DNA of 64,000 nucleotides from Chryseolinea soli (GTDB lineage: Bacteria > Bacteroidota > Bacteroidia > Cytophagales > Cyclobacteriaceae), in contig NZ_CP032382.1 in assembly GCF_003589925.1 (NCBI RefSeq), positions 372,001 to 436,000 of the forward strand, written 5' to 3'. The notes under the pieces are model-generated. The model saw only the letters and a list, made by a program, of their open reading frames with translations. It was not told where the DNA came from and did no database searches. Shown one piece after another: positions 62,801 to 64,000 of the stretch. Every line of letters begins with the position of its first letter. The stretch's first letter is position 1. The translations under genes and the position numbers were made by a program.

Positions 62801-64000
62801 ATGCCTCCATGTTGGTAGACATTCATAACCTTGAAATATTTGGCTTCCTGTTGTCGGGCATCATCGACCAAATGCGGGGCGCTGTGAAAGGTGAAGCAAC
62901 GATCGGTGGCTCGATTCAAAAACCGGACATCGACGGGCATCTTCGGTTCCCGGATGCGGTCTTCACCACGTCCAATCCGAGGCTCACGTTCCTGGTTCAG
63001 GACGACGTCATCGCGCTGGATGATTCGGTGATCGTATTTAAAGATTTTAAAGTCTATGACCAGCAACATCATCCCCTCACCGTCAACGGTTCGATCGTTT
63101 CAAAAGATTATCGATCGCTTCGATACGACCTGCAACTGCATACGGACGACTACGCCCTTCTTAACAACCGTGATTCTGTCGACCGCCCGTTAAGGGGGTT
63201 GTTGGTCGTTGCCAGCGACATGAAATTGACGGGTACTGAAAAAGATACGTATGTGAAAGCGGATGTTACGATCAAGGACAAAACATCTCTCATTTTTCAA
63301 TCCACGACAAACGAAATCAAGCTGCTCACCAGCAACGGCATTGTCGACTTTATTGATCCCGCCCTGCTCACCGACGGCACCTCCAGCGGACAATCTCCAG
63401 CTTTTTATGATTCACTCATCGCCACGCTCCCCGACTTCAATTTAAATTCAACGGTCAAGATCGAGGATAACGCCACCCTCCGCGTGGTTATCGACCCGCA
63501 GTCGGGCGATTTCATTGAAGCTTCGGGAGGAGGAAATCTGGAAATGGACTATGACCGAACCGGCAACATTCGTCTCTCGGGAAGTTATGCTATAAAAAAA
63601 GGTGTTTATCGTGTGTCCTTTTATGAGCTGGCAAAAAAGAATTTTAGCCTGGTTCCGGGATCTACCATCACCTGGAGCGGAAGCCCGGAGAATGGGGACT
63701 TGGATATAAGGGCCGTGCACACGATCCGATCGTCTTCCATCGGTCTCATCGGAAATGAAATTGGCGAAAGCGAACAATCGATCTACAAAAGGCCTTTGCC
63801 TTACGAAGTTGGCATCACCATAAAAGGGACGATCAAAAAACCATTGGTATCCTTTTCCTTAGATCTGCCCCAAGAAGATAAAGTCAATTATCCGGTGTTG
63901 GCTACGAAGCTGGACCGTTTGAAGCAGCCCGAATTTCAATCGGAACTGAACAAACAAGTTTTTGGGATCCTGGTCTTGGGTGGATTCATACCCGAAACCA
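59848..64000 (+). CDS. TamB-like translocation and assembly module protein (3' partial)
   Basis: Very large envelope protein, at least 1384 residues here and running off the window end. The ATG at 59848 gives an N-terminal membrane anchor (ALKFSAKAISGLLAFLLIAI, then VLLHLP). The AsmA-like opening LHTRVEIERLEFSLLGDIGVEDL follows. Beyond lie many repeated beta units typical of a long taco-shaped lipid groove. The DUF490/TamB C-terminal region starts near 62900 (FRFPDAVFTTSNPRLTF-like, then IRLSGSYAIKKGVYRV and FSLVPGSTITWSGSPENGDLDI). Such proteins move phospholipids to the outer membrane or help assemble it. The frame stays open upstream to 59722 without a start codon. No tamA gene is seen. 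Confidence 0.9.
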   Translation, partial: MLARSTLLRALKFSAKAISGLLAFLLIAIVLLHLPPIQRLVTPFISDYLSSKLHTRVEIERLEFSLLGDIGVEDLTVWGADNDKILIAKKIQITSNSIDLLLGHYIFETIRLSGVRGQFVEREDGWNIQAILDAFQPTNKSDSPKHLELQFNSITLENISVFYSSIVNGTTVTTDLGTFTIRHLVFTNDPNAITADHALLQHTAVSVLSTAQQAIASPHDTTGQVFSLAPGLGLNINLAITAIEMKDNDFSFHKGQLVHTPKFDPAHIELTHITGDLANILVREDTLAAVITSVASQFPGFSLTQASSTVRLNHNTLALSGLHVGSNDNDLQAEFKGWSDSSLRDDHLECKARARVDPNALRYFMSDSLLNHFAHWGAVELMLEGNYVNGKGDVKMIGLKTKDSQLQAKGMAHNVRDYKKLRWNDVTINASIGPDLEKTLVPFLPSMKLPPRIDVNVASSGNAEKMFVDGKLYSSWGNVNTEGFASLRTNDVKVDMNLTGRRVIGGNFIDMPWLGATSLSMHAGGVVGRDPDIDVKGLVDYVEIEEEPIHKIAFQSKLKRSGAVTFLTVADTSYRAKITSEILYAGPLTTVNHIQLDSFRLGRLLHGDSTLSVSGDFNAKLKIDQSILEGELKGNRILFKNHTLDYSLDTLATQVMISPTASRVEYFSDDGKGSLAANYDIRKSSDILQVWSKTILNSDTSNYRPTKDRMVRFDLQLQKASLLSLLGIAIDDFSSLTVAGEYDEQKQATTLQASSGKFKGYGASIDTLSTTLHFLRDNQTLHLNARNLYYENAAIGDVDFDMLAKQDTAITQLRLSNDSSVTLAFRSRVSRSGHGIVLYPDNLWAFGNDYSMDHRNPVYIENGNVVFQNFMISRNTMQIRGDGNLQAFNLALTNLDLKTLNTILAGDSTIINQGRLNATISYIQGQQINLKANVDSLRLFNSKPLTIEATAVSDKTHVPFEFLLTNEANKIDIRGQYQFGSDKVNASMLVDIHNLEIFGFLLSGIIDQMRGAVKGEATIGGSIQKPDIDGHLRFPDAVFTTSNPRLTFLVQDDVIALDDSVIVFKDFKVYDQQHHPLTVNGSIVSKDYRSLRYDLQLHTDDYALLNNRDSVDRPLRGLLVVASDMKLTGTEKDTYVKADVTIKDKTSLIFQSTTNEIKLLTSNGIVDFIDPALLTDGTSSGQSPAFYDSLIATLPDFNLNSTVKIEDNATLRVVIDPQSGDFIEASGGGNLEMDYDRTGNIRLSGSYAIKKGVYRVSFYELAKKNFSLVPGSTITWSGSPENGDLDIRAVHTIRSSSIGLIGNEIGESEQSIYKRPLPYEVGITIKGTIKKPLVSFSLDLPQEDKVNYPVLATKLDRLKQPEFQSELNKQVFGILVLGGFIPET

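Overview
The window reads as chromosomal DNA of a member of the Bacteroidota, most likely the order Cytophagales. The evidence is a SusC/SusD pair, gliding-type gldA-gldF-gldG genes next to dnaN, many lipoproteins, DUF3857, DUF4369/DUF5106-thioredoxin and TIGR02604-type proteins, and a TamB-like gene. This assignment is inferred from gene families, not from a marker search. I found no rRNA, tRNA or CRISPR array.

Region 1 (1-24 kb) runs from a sensor kinase and a DUF3857 protein into a glycan-utilisation locus. A SusC-SusD pair, a 1160-residue FG-GAP/ASPIC-UnbV lipoprotein and a TIM-barrel amidohydrolase are on the minus strand. A NagX/HGSNAT-like (DUF5009) membrane protein is divergent from susC. 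Further on come a Tat-exported GH109-like glycosidase (minus) and, divergent from it, a compact operon of LacI-type regulator, N-acetylhexosamine 1-kinase-like kinase and aldose 1-epimerase. An identical 17-bp LacI-style operator (GTGCAAACGTTTCGCTA) lies in both divergent promoter regions, about 6.4 kb apart. This ties the transporter genes and the glycosidase to one regulator and suggests uptake and catabolism of an N-acetylhexosamine-containing glycan. Between the two halves lie an IS200-like (RAYT) transposase with a 248-bp inverted-repeat element right behind it, a reductase, a lipocalin-like protein and two paralogous membrane proteins.

Region 2 (24-37.9 kb) is accessory and poorer in recognisable genes. 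It holds three DUF3592 paralogues around an RDD protein, a DUF1330 protein and a frameshifted remnant of a second copy, an M50-like membrane protein, an orphan MreB-like actin homologue, an FN3 protein, several unknown proteins, and a CDP-alcohol phosphatidyltransferase preceded by two overlapping micro-ORFs. Long gene-poor stretches are present.

Region 3 (37.9-48.5 kb) holds an exported esterase with extra C-terminal domains, a second copy of the inverted-repeat element in opposite orientation, a 996-residue TIGR02604/cytochrome c lipoprotein, a Panacea-domain antitoxin-like protein, an SdpI-family protein, a DHFR-like reductase, an AraC regulator with an SDR enzyme, and a YfcE-type phosphoesterase.

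Region 4 (48.5-64 kb) is more core-like: dnaN, a DUF4340 protein, gldG, gldF and gldA on the minus strand, a thioredoxin-family lipid- or envelope-associated protein, an HxlR regulator divergent from a VOC protein around a perfect 9-bp inverted repeat, an endonuclease III homologue with an altered Fe-S ligand set, and a TamB-like gene that runs off the window end.
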